A stretch of 64,000 bases of DNA from Streptomyces litmocidini (GCF_014649755.1 NZ_BMTQ01000006.1:186001-250000), one strand, 5' to 3'; positions 8,205-17,462 are shown, numbered from the stretch's first letter. The notes: generated from the letters alone by a model not told the origin. Made by a program: numbers and translations.

Positions 8205-8710
8205 GTGCGTGCGCTCCTTCGGGGACGGCGGATCGGGGGAGCCCGACCCTAATGCCTGAACGCGCCCGTCCGGTCGTCCCGCGCCGGTCCCGGAGCGGCC
8301 GCTCCGACGGGGCTTCCGCCGGAGCCCGCGCGCCTCGGGCCACCGGCCGGGCGCCCCCCACGACGAAGGTCACCGCGTCTGCCGTCGGGCGCCGGGACGG
8401 GGGTGCTCGGCCTCCACGTCGTCCACGGCCGGATCCGCTTCGTCGGGATCCTCGACCGTCCGGGCATGATCCGCCGTGACCTGTGACGAAGCGGCAGATC
8501 GCGTTCCGGTGCCACCGTCCGGTGAGCGAACACACCTGACCGGTTTCCGCTCTTGACGTGAAGTCAAATTCTCACTGAACATTCAGCACGCACAACAGAA
8601 CAAACGAACACCGCACATGCACTCGTACAGCTCCAGCCGCCTCGTGGCACCCACGCCCGGGGCGTCTCGCACGTTCCGTCCCATCCCCGTTCGGAATCCG
8701 GAGCCCCCAC
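8205..8710. other. Long divergent intergenic region, no gene recognised
   Basis: About 500 bp between the F420-type reductase and the aminopeptidase. 8250-8530 is very GC-rich with no frame showing convincing codon bias. From about 8550 the DNA becomes AT-richer (TTGACGTGAAGTCAAATTC, then CTGAACATTCAGC), probably the promoter region of the secreted peptidase; TTGACGTGAAGTCAA is itself an inverted repeat. Confidence 0.5.
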
Positions 8711-10018
8711 ATGAACCTCTCCGTTCCCAGACGCGCCACCGCGGTCGCCGCGCTCGCGGCGCTCGCCCTCGCCGGCCTCACCGGCACCAGCGCCTCCGCC
8801 GACCCGGCGGCCGTCACGCCGCCCGACATCTCCCTCGCCAACGTCAAGCAGCACTTGGCGGACCTCCAGTCGATCGCCACCGCCAACGGCGGCAACCGCG
8901 CCCACGGCCGTACCGGCTACAAGGCCTCGATCGACTTCGTGAAGGCGAAGCTGGACGCCGCCGGCTACACCACCACGCTCCAGCAGTTCAGCTACAACGG
9001 CGCCACCGGCTACAACCTGATAGCCGACTGGCCGGGCGGCGACCCGAACCAGGTGATCATGTCCGGCGCGCACCTGGACTCGGTCACCGCGGGCCCCGGC
9101 ATCAACGACAACGGCTCCGGGTCCGCCGCGATCCTGGAGACCGCGCTCGCCGTCTCCCGCGCCCAGCTCCAGCCGACGAAGCACCTGCGCTTCGGCTGGT
9201 GGGGCGCCGAGGAACTCGGGCTCGTCGGGTCGAAGTACTACGTCAACAACCTGCCCAGCACCGAGCGTTCGAAGATCAGCGGCTATCTGAACTTCGACAT
9301 GATCGGCTCGCCGAACCCGGGCTACTTCGTCTACGACGACGACCCGACGATCGAGCAGACCTTCAAGAACTACTACGCCGGGCTCGGCATCCCCACCGAG
9401 ATCGAGACCGAGGGCGACGGCCGCTCGGACCACGCGCCCTTCAAGAACGTGGGCATACCGGTCGGCGGCCTGTTCTCCGGCGCCGACTACACCAAGACGT
9501 CGGCGCAGGCGCAGAAGTGGGGCGGCACGGCCGGGCAGGCCTTCGACCGCTGCTACCACTCGTCCTGCGACACCACGGCCAACATCAACGACACGGCCCT
9601 GGACCGGAACGCGGACGCCATCGCGTACGCGGTCTGGAACCTGTCCTCGGGGACGACCACCCCGCCGACCGGCACGGTCTTCGAGAACACCGCGGACGTC
9701 GCCATCCCGGACAACGGCGTCGCGGTGACCTCCTCCGTCACCGTCAGCGGCGTCGCGGGCAACGCGCCCTCGACCCTCAAGGTGGGCGTGGACATCGTCC
9801 ACACCTACATCGGTGACCTGGTCGTCGACCTCATCGCCCCCGACGGCTCGGTCTACAACCTGAGCAACCGGGCCGGCGGCAGCGCCGACAACATCAACCA
9901 GACGTACACCGTGAACGCCTCCACCGAGGTCGCCAACGGCACCTGGAAGCTCCGCGTCCAGGACAAGGCGTCGGCCGACACGGGTTACATCAGCGGATTC
10001 AAGCTGACGTTCCCGTAG
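8711..10018 (+). CDS. Secreted M28 zinc aminopeptidase with C-terminal P-domain
   Basis: 435 residues with signal peptide 1-30 ending SASA. The mature domain follows Streptomyces griseus aminopeptidase: zinc ligands H121 (SGAHLDS), D133 (INDNGSG), E168 with general base E167 (WGAEELG), D196 (NFDMIG) and H283 (CYHSSC, cysteines forming the expected loop disulfide). Residues about 322-435 (FENTADVAIPDNG, VGVDIVHTYIGDLVVDLIAPDG) are a proprotein-convertase P-domain, probably for folding or substrate binding. It would release N-terminal residues from peptides outside the cell. All catalytic residues are present. Confidence 0.95.
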   Translation: MNLSVPRRATAVAALAALALAGLTGTSASADPAAVTPPDISLANVKQHLADLQSIATANGGNRAHGRTGYKASIDFVKAKLDAAGYTTTLQQFSYNGATGYNLIADWPGGDPNQVIMSGAHLDSVTAGPGINDNGSGSAAILETALAVSRAQLQPTKHLRFGWWGAEELGLVGSKYYVNNLPSTERSKISGYLNFDMIGSPNPGYFVYDDDPTIEQTFKNYYAGLGIPTEIETEGDGRSDHAPFKNVGIPVGGLFSGADYTKTSAQAQKWGGTAGQAFDRCYHSSCDTTANINDTALDRNADAIAYAVWNLSSGTTTPPTGTVFENTADVAIPDNGVAVTSSVTVSGVAGNAPSTLKVGVDIVHTYIGDLVVDLIAPDGSVYNLSNRAGGSADNINQTYTVNASTEVANGTWKLRVQDKASADTGYISGFKLTFP

Positions 10019-10029
10019 GACGCAGAACT

Positions 10030-10069
10030 CCCGGGCGGGTCGGTGACCACAGCCCCCGACCCGCCCGGG
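10030..10069. terminator. Bidirectional hairpin terminator after the aminopeptidase
   Basis: Perfect 14-bp stem (CCCGGGCGGGTCGG at 10030-10043, complement at 10056-10069) with a 12-nt loop, between the two converging genes. No T-tract, as is usual in this kind of genome. Confidence 0.85.
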
Positions 10070-10084
10070 GTCCCAACCCCGCCG

Positions 10085-11260
10085 TCACCTGCCGGCGTTC
10101 GCCGCCTCCACGAGGGCGTCCTTCGTCACCGCGCCGACGTAGACCCTGCCGTCGTCGGTGAGGAGGGCGTTCACCAGCTTCGTCCTGAAGACGGTGCCCG
10201 AGCCGAACTTCCCGGTGACCTTGTCGCCGAAGGAGTCCAGGAAGCCCTGGATCTCCTTCGGCGCCTCGTCGGTCCTGGGTGCCGGCGCGCCCGTGTCGAT
10301 CTTGGCGATCGTCGTCCAGCCCTCGCCGATGACGTCCGGGCCCTCCCCGGAGCCGGCGCCGGCGCCGCCGAAGACCTCTCCGAGGCCCGGGATGCCCTTC
10401 CCGAAGCCCTTGGGCAGGTCCCCCGGGGCCTCCTCGCCCTTCTCCGCCGCGTCCTCCGTCACCTTCGCGCCCTTCGGCGCGGTGAAGGTGAACTCCGAGG
10501 CGGTCGGCTTCCCGAAGTCGACCTTCGTGAAGCCCGCGTCGACGACCGGCTTGCCGCCCTCGACCGAGGAGAGGGTGAACTTCAGCGGGGTGCCGTTCGC
10601 CGCGTCCACCGCGATCTTCACCGACTCGACCGTCGAACCGCTCTGCTTCGGCTTGATCACCAGCTGGTACGCGTCCCGGCCGGCCACCTTCGCCGTCCCG
10701 TCGACCGTGATCGACGTGGTGGCGCCCGCCGCCTTCAGGACCTCGTCGGCGAGCTGCTTGGGCGTGCCGGGGAGCTCCCGGTCCTTCTCGGGGGCGCCGG
10801 ACGGCGCGCCCTTCTCGTGGAAGGCCTCGTTCGACTTGCTGTCGTAGGCCCAGACGTCGTCGCCGTTGTGGATCAGGCTGTACTCGTCGGAGCCGTCGAG
10901 CAGGGTGAGCCGCTGGCGCTCGGGGCCGTCCGCCGCCACCCGCAGGGTGTGGCTGCCCGAGACGAGTTCGGTGAGCTTCTCGGACGGGTCCGCCGAGGAG
11001 GAGCCGCCGTCCGTGCCCCCGAGGCCGGACGCCAGGCCGCCGAGGGACGGCAGCCCCAGGTCAGTGGAGATCTTGAAGGTGCCGGACAGGGTCTGGGTGT
11101 CCGAGGCGGCGATCTTCTCGATGAGCTGCCGGGCCGTGATCTCCGGCAGGTCCGGGTCGCCGGACGCCGCCAGCGCCGGGACGAGCCCGATGGTGGCCGC
11201 GGCCACTCCTGCCACCGCGACCGGGACGACGAACCGGCTCGCCTTACGGGTCTCTGCCAT
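10085..11260 (-). CDS. Secreted LolA/RseB-fold lipoprotein-carrier-like protein
   Basis: 391 residues from ATG at 11260. Signal peptide or anchor RFVVPVAVAGVAAATIGLVPALAAS. The region LIEKIAASDTQTLSGTFKISTDLG, LLDGSDEYSLIHNGDDVWAYDSKSNEAF and KVAGRDAYQLVIKPK follows the half-barrel fold shared by LolA and RseB domains. In streptomycetes such genes often sit beside ABC transporter genes, but none is present here. The product probably binds a lipid or lipoprotein at the outer face of the membrane; the ligand is unknown. A Gly/Pro insertion (GEEAPGDLPKGFGKGIPGLG) precedes the C-terminal part. Confidence 0.8.
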   Translation of the reverse strand: MAETRKASRFVVPVAVAGVAAATIGLVPALAASGDPDLPEITARQLIEKIAASDTQTLSGTFKISTDLGLPSLGGLASGLGGTDGGSSSADPSEKLTELVSGSHTLRVAADGPERQRLTLLDGSDEYSLIHNGDDVWAYDSKSNEAFHEKGAPSGAPEKDRELPGTPKQLADEVLKAAGATTSITVDGTAKVAGRDAYQLVIKPKQSGSTVESVKIAVDAANGTPLKFTLSSVEGGKPVVDAGFTKVDFGKPTASEFTFTAPKGAKVTEDAAEKGEEAPGDLPKGFGKGIPGLGEVFGGAGAGSGEGPDVIGEGWTTIAKIDTGAPAPRTDEAPKEIQGFLDSFGDKVTGKFGSGTVFRTKLVNALLTDDGRVYVGAVTKDALVEAANAGR

Positions 11261-11392
11261 GGTCTGCGCTACCTCCGTGCCGTGCTGCCCCTGTGGATGA
11301 TGTCTCCATCTCACCAGGGCGGGCGCGCGGAATCGTCAGACCCCGGGATCAACCTCACGTACTGCTTGGGGATGACCCGACCCCGAGAAGGG

Positions 11393-12403
11393 CTACCCCG
11401 CGCGGTGGACCACGGCGTCGCACATCTCCGCCAGGGCCGCCTTCGCGTACCCGTCGGGCAGCGGCGCGAGCATGGCGCGCGCCTCCTCGGCGTACCGCAC
11501 GGTGTCCCGGCGGGCCTGCTCCAGGGCGGGGTGGGCGCGCAGCCGGCGCAGGGCCTCGGCGTGCCGCTCGTCGTCGCCGAGGTCGCCGTCGATCAGGGCG
11601 ACGAGCTCCAGGTCCTCCGGGCGCCCGTGGGCGGCCGCGGCGGCCCGCAGGTGGAGGACGGGGAGGGTCGGGATGCCCTCGCGGAGGTCGGTGCCGGGGG
11701 TCTTGCCGGACTCGTGGGAGTCGGAGGCGATGTCGAGGACGTCGTCGGCGAGCTGGAAGGCGACGCCGAGCCGCTCGCCGTACTGGGTGAGGGTGTCGAC
11801 GACGCTCTCGTCGGCGCCGGACATCATGGCGCCGAAGCGGCAGGAGACGGCGACGAGGGAGCCGGTCTTGCCGCCGAGGACGTCGAGGTAGTGCTCGACG
11901 GGGTCGCGGCCGTCCATCGGGCCGGCCGTCTCCAGGATCTGGCCGGTCACGAGCCGTTCGAACGCCTCGGACTGGATGCGTACGGCCTCGGGGCCGAGGT
12001 CCGCGAGCGTGTGCGAGGCGCGGGCGAAGAGGAAGTCACCCGTGAGGACGGCGATCGAGTTGCCCCAGCGGGTGTTGGCGCTGTCGACGCCGCGGCGGAC
12101 GTCGGCCTCGTCCATGACGTCGTCGTGGTAGAGCGTGGCCAGGTGGGTGAGCTCGACGACCACGGCGGAGGGCACGACGCCCGGCGCGTAGGGGTCGCCG
12201 AACTGGGCGGCGAGCATCACGAGCAGGGGGCGGAACCGCTTCCCCCCGGCCAGGACGAGGTGCTGCGCGGCCTCCGTGATGAAGGGGACATCGCTCTTGG
12301 TGGCGTCCAGGAGGCCCGCCTCCACGGCCGCCAAACCGGTCTGGACATCGGCCTCAAGAGCCTGGTCCCGCACGCTAAGACCGAACGGCCCGACGACGGT
12401 CAC
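11393..12403 (-). CDS. Long-chain polyprenyl diphosphate synthase
   Basis: 336 residues from GTG with GGAGA upstream. First aspartate-rich motif LYHDDVMDEADVRRG and second LADDVLDIASD are intact, as are GGKRFRPLL and the KTGSL motif. Residues before the first motif (ELTHLATLYHDD) are small at the chain-length positions, expected for long products. With the menaquinone genes nearby it probably makes the C40-C45 side chain for menaquinone (octaprenyl or nonaprenyl diphosphate) from farnesyl diphosphate and isopentenyl diphosphate. Exact chain length cannot be read from sequence. Confidence 0.92.
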   Translation of the reverse strand: MTVVGPFGLSVRDQALEADVQTGLAAVEAGLLDATKSDVPFITEAAQHLVLAGGKRFRPLLVMLAAQFGDPYAPGVVPSAVVVELTHLATLYHDDVMDEADVRRGVDSANTRWGNSIAVLTGDFLFARASHTLADLGPEAVRIQSEAFERLVTGQILETAGPMDGRDPVEHYLDVLGGKTGSLVAVSCRFGAMMSGADESVVDTLTQYGERLGVAFQLADDVLDIASDSHESGKTPGTDLREGIPTLPVLHLRAAAAAHGRPEDLELVALIDGDLGDDERHAEALRRLRAHPALEQARRDTVRYAEEARAMLAPLPDGYAKAALAEMCDAVVHRAG

Positions 12404-12646
12404 GAGGGGGTCTCCTGTCTGCTGACGCCTGCTGACGCTGTCCGGACCGCACACCGCTCATTCGGATTGTCGATGTGTCGGTCCATGCACTCAAGCCAGC
12501 GTATCCGGTCACGTTTCGATCACCGTGGGCGCCTTCCCGTCACCCCCGGTATGTTCGCGATCAGCTCATACGATCGGAACTGGGCGTTTTGTCTCGAACG
12601 GCGAGCGACGGCGATACGAACGGCGGGCGACGCCCCCGGTACGACG

Positions 12647-12688
12647 GATCCCCCGCACGGCGGCCGGAGCGCGGCCGTACGGGGGATC
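12647..12688. terminator. Hairpin terminator after the sortase-anchored protein gene
   Basis: 15-bp arms (GATCCCCCGCACGGC at 12647-12661 and its complement at 12674-12688) with one mismatch and a 12-nt loop, 10 bp past the stop of the minus-strand gene. Confidence 0.8.
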
Positions 12689-12697
12689 CCGGGGGTC

Positions 12698-14032
12698 CTA
12701 CGCGTCGGCGCCGGCCTTGCGGCGGCGGGCGACGACCAGCGCGCCGGCGCCCAGGACGACGGCCCCGGCGGCGGCGAGGCCGAGCGGCAGGGTGTCGTTC
12801 GCACCGGTGGCGGCGAGGGTGCCGTTCACGGGGGTGACGGACGAGCCGCCCTGCTGGGTGGTGTTCGTGTTGCCGCCGGTGGTGGCGGTCGGCACCGGGG
12901 TCGGCGTGTCCGTGGGCTTCGGCTTCGGCTTGTCGCCCTTGTCGGCGGCGTCGATCTGGAAGTCCAGGGTCGCGAAGTCGTCGCCGGTGCCGCAGCTGCC
13001 GTCGTTGTTCTCGTACGCGCTGAAGGCGAAGGCCACGCCCTTGCCGGCCGGGGCGTCCGCGTCGACGGTGAGACGCAGCTTCACGTCGGCGTGACCACCC
13101 TTGGCGATCTTGCCGATCTCGATGGAGGGGGAATTCTCGGTGAAGCGCGTCCACTCCAGGTGGTCGGCGGAGGACCACTCGACCTTGATGAAGCGGTCGG
13201 TCAGGTCCGTGTCCTCGTCGATGACCTCGTCGTCGGACTCGGGGGCCCGCAGGGCGTTGACGTAGGCCTCGACCGCGTCCAGGTTCCGGCCCGTCTCGTT
13301 GCTGACGCGCAGCGAGAAGAGGGCGCTCTTGCCGGCCGTGACCTTCCCGGGGCCGGTCAGCGCGACCTTGAGGGCGGCCTCGTCGGCGCACTCCCCCTCC
13401 ATCTCCTCGGCGAACTCCAGCTCCTCCTTGGCCTCGGCGAGCTTCTCCTCGGCGGCCTTCTTCACCTTCTGGGCGAGGCCGACCACGCGGGAGGCGGCGA
13501 CGCTGGCGTCGCCGAGGGCGGTGCCGGCCTTCGCCAGCTTCTCGTCGGCGGCCGTCTGCGCGGCGGCGGCCTCGTCGACGGCCGTCTGCGCGGCGGTGAC
13601 GGCGGCGGCGGCGTCCGCCTTCTCCTGGTCGGTGGCCTCGGGCCGGTCCTTCACGGCCTGCTCGTCCTGCTTCGCCTTGGCGAGCGCCGCGTCGGCGGCG
13701 GTCTTCTCGGCGGCGGCCTCGTCCGCGGCCTTCTTGGCCTCGGCGACGGCGACCCGGAGGGGGTGGTCGTCCTTGTCGAGGGCCTTCAGGTCCGCCATGG
13801 CCTTGTCGAGGTCGGCGACGGCCTCGTCGTACTCCTTCTGCGCGAGCGCGACGGCGGCCTTGAGCTCCTCGATCGACGGCATGTCCTCGTCGGGGTCGTC
13901 CTCGTGGGTCGCGGGCTTCTGCGTCGACGCGGACGGCTTGGTCTCGGCGAACGCCGGCGCGGCCGAGAGGAACACGACCGGGGTGGTCACGGCGGCGGCC
14001 ACGGCGGTCGCCAGGATGCGGCGGATCTTCAC
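12698..14032 (-). CDS. Sortase-anchored alanine-rich coiled-coil surface protein
   Basis: 444 residues from GTG. Signal peptide MKIRRILATAVAAAVTTPVVF ending in APAFA at about 29. Residues about 50-215 are rich in Ala, Glu and Lys with heptad spacing (AQKEYDEAVADLDKAMADLK, AVTAAQTAVDEAAAAQTAAD), a long coiled coil. A beta-rich domain follows (VTAGKSALFSLRVSNETGRN), then a Pro/Thr linker and the sorting signal LAATG, a hydrophobic helix and the tail RRRKAGADA. LAxTG is the motif used by Streptomyces class E sortases, the same enzymes that anchor long chaplins. The coiled coil would project the protein from the wall. Partner unknown. Confidence 0.9.
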   Translation of the reverse strand: MKIRRILATAVAAAVTTPVVFLSAAPAFAETKPSASTQKPATHEDDPDEDMPSIEELKAAVALAQKEYDEAVADLDKAMADLKALDKDDHPLRVAVAEAKKAADEAAAEKTAADAALAKAKQDEQAVKDRPEATDQEKADAAAAVTAAQTAVDEAAAAQTAADEKLAKAGTALGDASVAASRVVGLAQKVKKAAEEKLAEAKEELEFAEEMEGECADEAALKVALTGPGKVTAGKSALFSLRVSNETGRNLDAVEAYVNALRAPESDDEVIDEDTDLTDRFIKVEWSSADHLEWTRFTENSPSIEIGKIAKGGHADVKLRLTVDADAPAGKGVAFAFSAYENNDGSCGTGDDFATLDFQIDAADKGDKPKPKPTDTPTPVPTATTGGNTNTTQQGGSSVTPVNGTLAATGANDTLPLGLAAAGAVVLGAGALVVARRRKAGADA

Positions 14033-14327
14033 GTTGTGGACCTTTTCCTGGTCAGAGAGGAGGACTGCGAAGAAGGGTGGCGGGTGCGTGCCAGCGGCTA
14101 CCTCACGCGGCGCGGCACCCGGCATGATCGTAGGGCGGGGAGGAGGTCGCGGGGAGCCCTGTTTCCGCAGCTCGCCGGGGCGTTCCGGGAGCGCTCGGGA
14201 CACAAACCGCGCGAATGCGGGCAGTTGCCCACGGAGGCCGCACTTTCTGTGTGATCCATGTCATCAGCGCCCGGCGGCCCGCCCCGTAACGTGTCCCCCA
14301 CACACGTGGAAAGCGAGGCACGCACCG

Positions 14328-15554
14328 ATGTCCGAGCACAGCCCGCTCGATCTGGCCGAGGGCGACCCCTTCGGCCCGCACAACCTCCCGTACGGCGTCT
14401 TCTCCACCGCCGACGAGCCCGGGCGGCGCCGGCTCGGCGTCCGCATCGGCGGGCACGTCCTGGACGCGGGTGCCGCGGCGCACGCGCTCGGCTCCCCGTA
14501 CGCGGCGCTGCTCGCGCAGCCCAGCCTCAACCCGCTGCTCGCGGCCGGGCGGACCGCCTGGCGCGACGTCCGCCGGGCGCTGACGGCCTGGGTGACGGTG
14601 CCCGCGCACCGGGCGGACATCGAGCCGCTGCTGCACCCGCTGGACGCGGTGACGCTGCACCTGCCGTACGAGGTCGCGGACTACGTCGACTTCTACGCGA
14701 GCGAGCACCACGCGACGAACGTGGGCCGCATCTTCCGCCCGGACGGCGACGCGCTCACGCCCAACTGGAAGCACCTGCCGATCGGTTACCACGGCCGCGC
14801 GGGCACGGTCGTGGTCTCCGGCACCGATGTCGTGCGGCCCTCCGGGCAGCGCAAGGCCCCCTCGGACCCGGCGCCGGTCTTCGGTCCGTCCGTGAAGCTG
14901 GACATCGAGGCGGAGGTCGGCTTCCTGGTCGGCACCCCGTCCGAGCTCGGCCGGCCCGTCCCGCTCTCCGACTTCCGGGAGCACGTCTTCGGTCTGACGC
15001 TGCTCAACGACTGGTCGGCGCGGGACGTGCAGGCCTGGGAGTACGTGCCGCTGGGCCCGTTCCTCGGCAAGTCGTTCCAGACCTCGGTGTCGGCGTGGGT
15101 GACGCCCCTGGAGGCCCTGGACGCCGCCCGGACCGCCCCGCCCGCGCGGGACCTCCCGCTCCTTCCGTACCTGGACGACGCGGCCGAGGAGGAGCCGGGC
15201 GGCTTCGACCTGCGGATCTCGGTGGAGATCAACGGCGAGGTGGTGGCCGAGCCGCCGTTCTCGTCGATGTACTGGACGGCGGCCCAGCAGCTCGCCCACA
15301 TGACGGTGAACGGCGCCTCGCTCCGCACCGGCGACCTGTACGGCTCCGGCACGGTCTCCGGGCCCGAGGTGAACCAGCGCGGCTCGCTCCTGGAGCTCAC
15401 CTGGAACGGTCGCGACGCCCTCGAACTGCCGGGCGGCAAGCGGACGTTCCTGGAGGACGGCGACGAGGTCGTCCTCACGGCCTGGGCGCCGGGCCCGGAC
15501 GGCACCCGGGTGGCGCTCGGCGAGGTCCGGGGCCGGATCGTTCCGTCCGCCTAA
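14328..15554 (+). CDS. fahA: Fumarylacetoacetase
   Basis: 408 residues from ATG. It hydrolyses fumarylacetoacetate to fumarate and acetoacetate, the last step of tyrosine/homogentisate breakdown. YVDFYASEHHATNVGRIFRP carries the metal-ligand Asp and catalytic His; DIEAEVGFLVG and LLNDWSARDVQAWEYVPLGPFLGKSF carry the acidic metal ligands and catalytic-site residues; YGSGTVSGPE is the family's C-terminal block. N-terminal SH3-like domain about 1-120 (FGPHNLPYGVFS) is present. Stands alone, with its stop overlapping the opposing dioxygenase stop by 4 bp (CTAA). Confidence 0.95.
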   Translation: MSEHSPLDLAEGDPFGPHNLPYGVFSTADEPGRRRLGVRIGGHVLDAGAAAHALGSPYAALLAQPSLNPLLAAGRTAWRDVRRALTAWVTVPAHRADIEPLLHPLDAVTLHLPYEVADYVDFYASEHHATNVGRIFRPDGDALTPNWKHLPIGYHGRAGTVVVSGTDVVRPSGQRKAPSDPAPVFGPSVKLDIEAEVGFLVGTPSELGRPVPLSDFREHVFGLTLLNDWSARDVQAWEYVPLGPFLGKSFQTSVSAWVTPLEALDAARTAPPARDLPLLPYLDDAAEEEPGGFDLRISVEINGEVVAEPPFSSMYWTAAQQLAHMTVNGASLRTGDLYGSGTVSGPEVNQRGSLLELTWNGRDALELPGGKRTFLEDGDEVVLTAWAPGPDGTRVALGEVRGRIVPSA

Positions 15555-16378
15555 CCCGCGCGCCAGAGGGCGGGGACGTTCGGCGGCTCCCAGCCGGCCT
15601 GGGCCGTGTGCGCCTGGAGGCACGCATAGCCCCGGCCGCCGTACGTGACGGCGTCCCCCGCCCGGTAGGCGGTCCCGGCGGCCCAGGTCCCGCCGGGGAC
15701 CCCCGTGGGGGTCGGGGTGGGCGTCGGCGTCGGGCCGGGGTCCTGCGGGACGTTCAGGACGAAGTCGAAGGCGGCCTCCTTCGCGGTGCCGGCGTCCCGG
15801 ACGGTCATGAGGAGCCGGGGGTCGAAGATCGTGTCGGTGTTGTTCCGCGGCTCGCCCGGGAAGTACAGCTGCGTGGTGAGCACCGGCCGCCCCGGGGCCT
15901 GGAGCTTCACGTGGAGGTGGCGGGTGCGGCCCGGGTAGAGGCCGGGCACGATCGTGGTCAGCTCGAAGGCGCCGGTGGCGTCGGTGAACTGGTGGCCGCG
16001 GAAGCGGAATCCGGTGTTGTCGTAGGCGCCGTTGACGTCCGCCTGCCAGAAGTCGAGCAGGACGCCCGGTATCGGCCGGCAGGCCAGCCCGAAGACGTAG
16101 CCGCTGACGGTGAGCCGGACACCGGTGGTGCCGGCCTCCAGGAGGCTGCTGCGCAGCGGGGAGTTCGGCTTGAAGTACGGGCCTTCCGTCTGCTCCGGGG
16201 TGGGGTCGTCGCCGTCGTCGCACTCCGGGGTGAGCGCGGGCGCCGCCTCCGCGTCGGTCAGCGTGCGGGCGAGCGCCGGGACGCCCATGAGGACGGCGGG
16301 CGCCGCCATCCCGGCCGCGAGCGCGGCGCGCAGCACGGTCTTGCGGGTGAGGTGTCCGGCGGCGGTCTCGTTGTCCAT
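15551..16378 (-). CDS. Secreted intradiol ring-cleavage dioxygenase with carbohydrate-binding module
   Basis: 275 residues. N-terminus HLTRKTVLRAALAAGMAAPAV is Tat-like, but with Arg-Lys in place of the twin arginines. The catalytic domain has EGPYFKPN, FWQADVNGAYDN and RTRHLHVKLQ, supplying the Tyr/Tyr/His/His non-haem Fe(III) ligands of catechol-type intradiol dioxygenases. After a TPTPTPTPTG linker, the last 45 residues (WAAGTAYRAGDAVTYGGRGYAC, ending WEPPNVPALW) are a CBM5/12-type module. A fused enzyme of this kind has been described from a cellulolytic Streptomyces (SirexAA-E), acting on lignin-derived catechols. The divergent AraC gene may control it. Confidence 0.9.
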   Translation of the reverse strand: MDNETAAGHLTRKTVLRAALAAGMAAPAVLMGVPALARTLTDAEAAPALTPECDDGDDPTPEQTEGPYFKPNSPLRSSLLEAGTTGVRLTVSGYVFGLACRPIPGVLLDFWQADVNGAYDNTGFRFRGHQFTDATGAFELTTIVPGLYPGRTRHLHVKLQAPGRPVLTTQLYFPGEPRNNTDTIFDPRLLMTVRDAGTAKEAAFDFVLNVPQDPGPTPTPTPTPTGVPGGTWAAGTAYRAGDAVTYGGRGYACLQAHTAQAGWEPPNVPALWRAG

Positions 16379-16418
16379 GCCTGCTCCTCCGTGGGGGCCT
16401 GGGGGGATGGCAACGAAC

Positions 16419-17339
16419 CTAGGCGCGCGGGGCGGCGTCTTCGATGGACGGATCCCGGCGGTCGTGGTGTTTTCGGAAGCCCCCCGGGGTCCGGCCGGTC
16501 TCCCGGCGGAAGAAGCGGCAGAAGTAGGCGGGATCCGCGAAGCCGACCCGGGTCGCGACCTGCCGTATCGACAGTTCCGTACTGACGAGGAGGCGTTGGG
16601 CCTCACGGGTGCGGGCCTCGCGCAGGAGTGCTGCGGGGGTACGGCCGGTGGCGGCCCGGACGGCCTCGGCGAGGTGGCCGGAGCTGACCCCGAGCCGCTC
16701 GGCGCACTCCCGTACGGACAGCCCCTCGGCCCCGGCCCGCCCGGCGAGCCGGACGAATTCCTCGGCGAGCCCCCGTGCGGGCGCAGGCCGGGCGGCGGCT
16801 CCGGGCAGCCGGGCGGCCCGCACCAGGAGCACGTGGAGCAGGGAGCGCAGCACCCCGGCGAATCCGTCGGCCCCGCAGCGGTACTCCTCGGCGAGCTCCG
16901 CCATCAGCAGCGAGGTCCGCTCGTGGGAGGCGCCGTCGAGGCCCACCCAGGGCCGCTCGCCGAGCCTCCGCAGCAGGTCCTCGTCCCCGGCGCCGCCGAG
17001 CAGGAACTCGGGCGTGAACAGCACGAGCGAGCCCTCCAGGCCCCGCACGCCCTCCCAGTGGTGCACCTGTCCGGGCAGGATCACCCCCAGTTGCGGCGGC
17101 CGCACCTCGTACCGCTCGACGTCGAGCACGTGCACGCCGCTGCCCTCCACCACGTGGACGATCTCGTAGAAGGTGTGCCGGTGCGGGAACGCGGCCCGCG
17201 ACATCGGCCCCATGGCGTCGAACCCGCCCGCCGCGAAGGGCACCTCCCCCGGCGTCCGGACCTCCAGCCGGTGGACGGGCGGCTCCCCGCCCCGGGGGGC
17301 GGGACAGGGGGTCCCCGGTAAGACCGTCGTCCCGCGCAT
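16419..17339 (-). CDS. AraC-family regulator with cupin sensor domain
   Basis: About 306 residues; ATG at 17339 chosen, an upstream ATG at 17387 is possible. The N-terminal cupin half (FPHRHTFYEIVHVVEGSGVHVL, GVILPGQVHHWEG) would bind an effector. The C-terminal half has two helix-turn-helix motifs (LSVRECAERLGVSSGHLAEAVR and LSIRQVATRVGFADPAYFCRFFRRETG), the typical AraC/XylS ending. It is encoded on the same strand just 40 bp before the dioxygenase gene reaches its start, so it may regulate the dioxygenase or fahA. Effector unknown. Confidence 0.85.
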   Translation of the reverse strand: MRGTTVLPGTPCPAPRGGEPPVHRLEVRTPGEVPFAAGGFDAMGPMSRAAFPHRHTFYEIVHVVEGSGVHVLDVERYEVRPPQLGVILPGQVHHWEGVRGLEGSLVLFTPEFLLGGAGDEDLLRRLGERPWVGLDGASHERTSLLMAELAEEYRCGADGFAGVLRSLLHVLLVRAARLPGAAARPAPARGLAEEFVRLAGRAGAEGLSVRECAERLGVSSGHLAEAVRAATGRTPAALLREARTREAQRLLVSTELSIRQVATRVGFADPAYFCRFFRRETGRTPGGFRKHHDRRDPSIEDAAPRA

Positions 17340-17409
17340 CGTCCGCCTCCCGCCTGGTCCAGACCATTCGGTCGTCCACGATGCCATGCGCCGCGGGCGG
17401 TGTCAGGAA

Positions 17410-17449
17410 CGCGAAGGGCCCGGCTCGCCCCCGAGCCGGGCCCTTCGCG
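17410..17449. terminator. Terminator of the nuo operon
   Basis: A perfect 18-bp stem (17410-17427 with 17432-17449) and CCCC loop, 14 bp beyond the nuoN stop and also serving the end of the opposite strand. One of the strongest hairpins in the window. Confidence 0.92.
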
Positions 17450-17462
17450 CGTGCCGTCCGGG

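Noticed and set aside
8249..8533. Small minus-strand frame in the gap upstream of the aminopeptidase
   Set aside because: Arg/Pro-rich translation with no conserved pattern or ribosome binding site.
10043..14254. A 1403-codon forward open frame opposite four minus-strand genes
   Set aside because: It is antisense to the LolA-like, polyprenyl synthase and surface-protein genes, has a low-complexity Gly/Arg/Val product and no domain; a GC-rich shadow frame.
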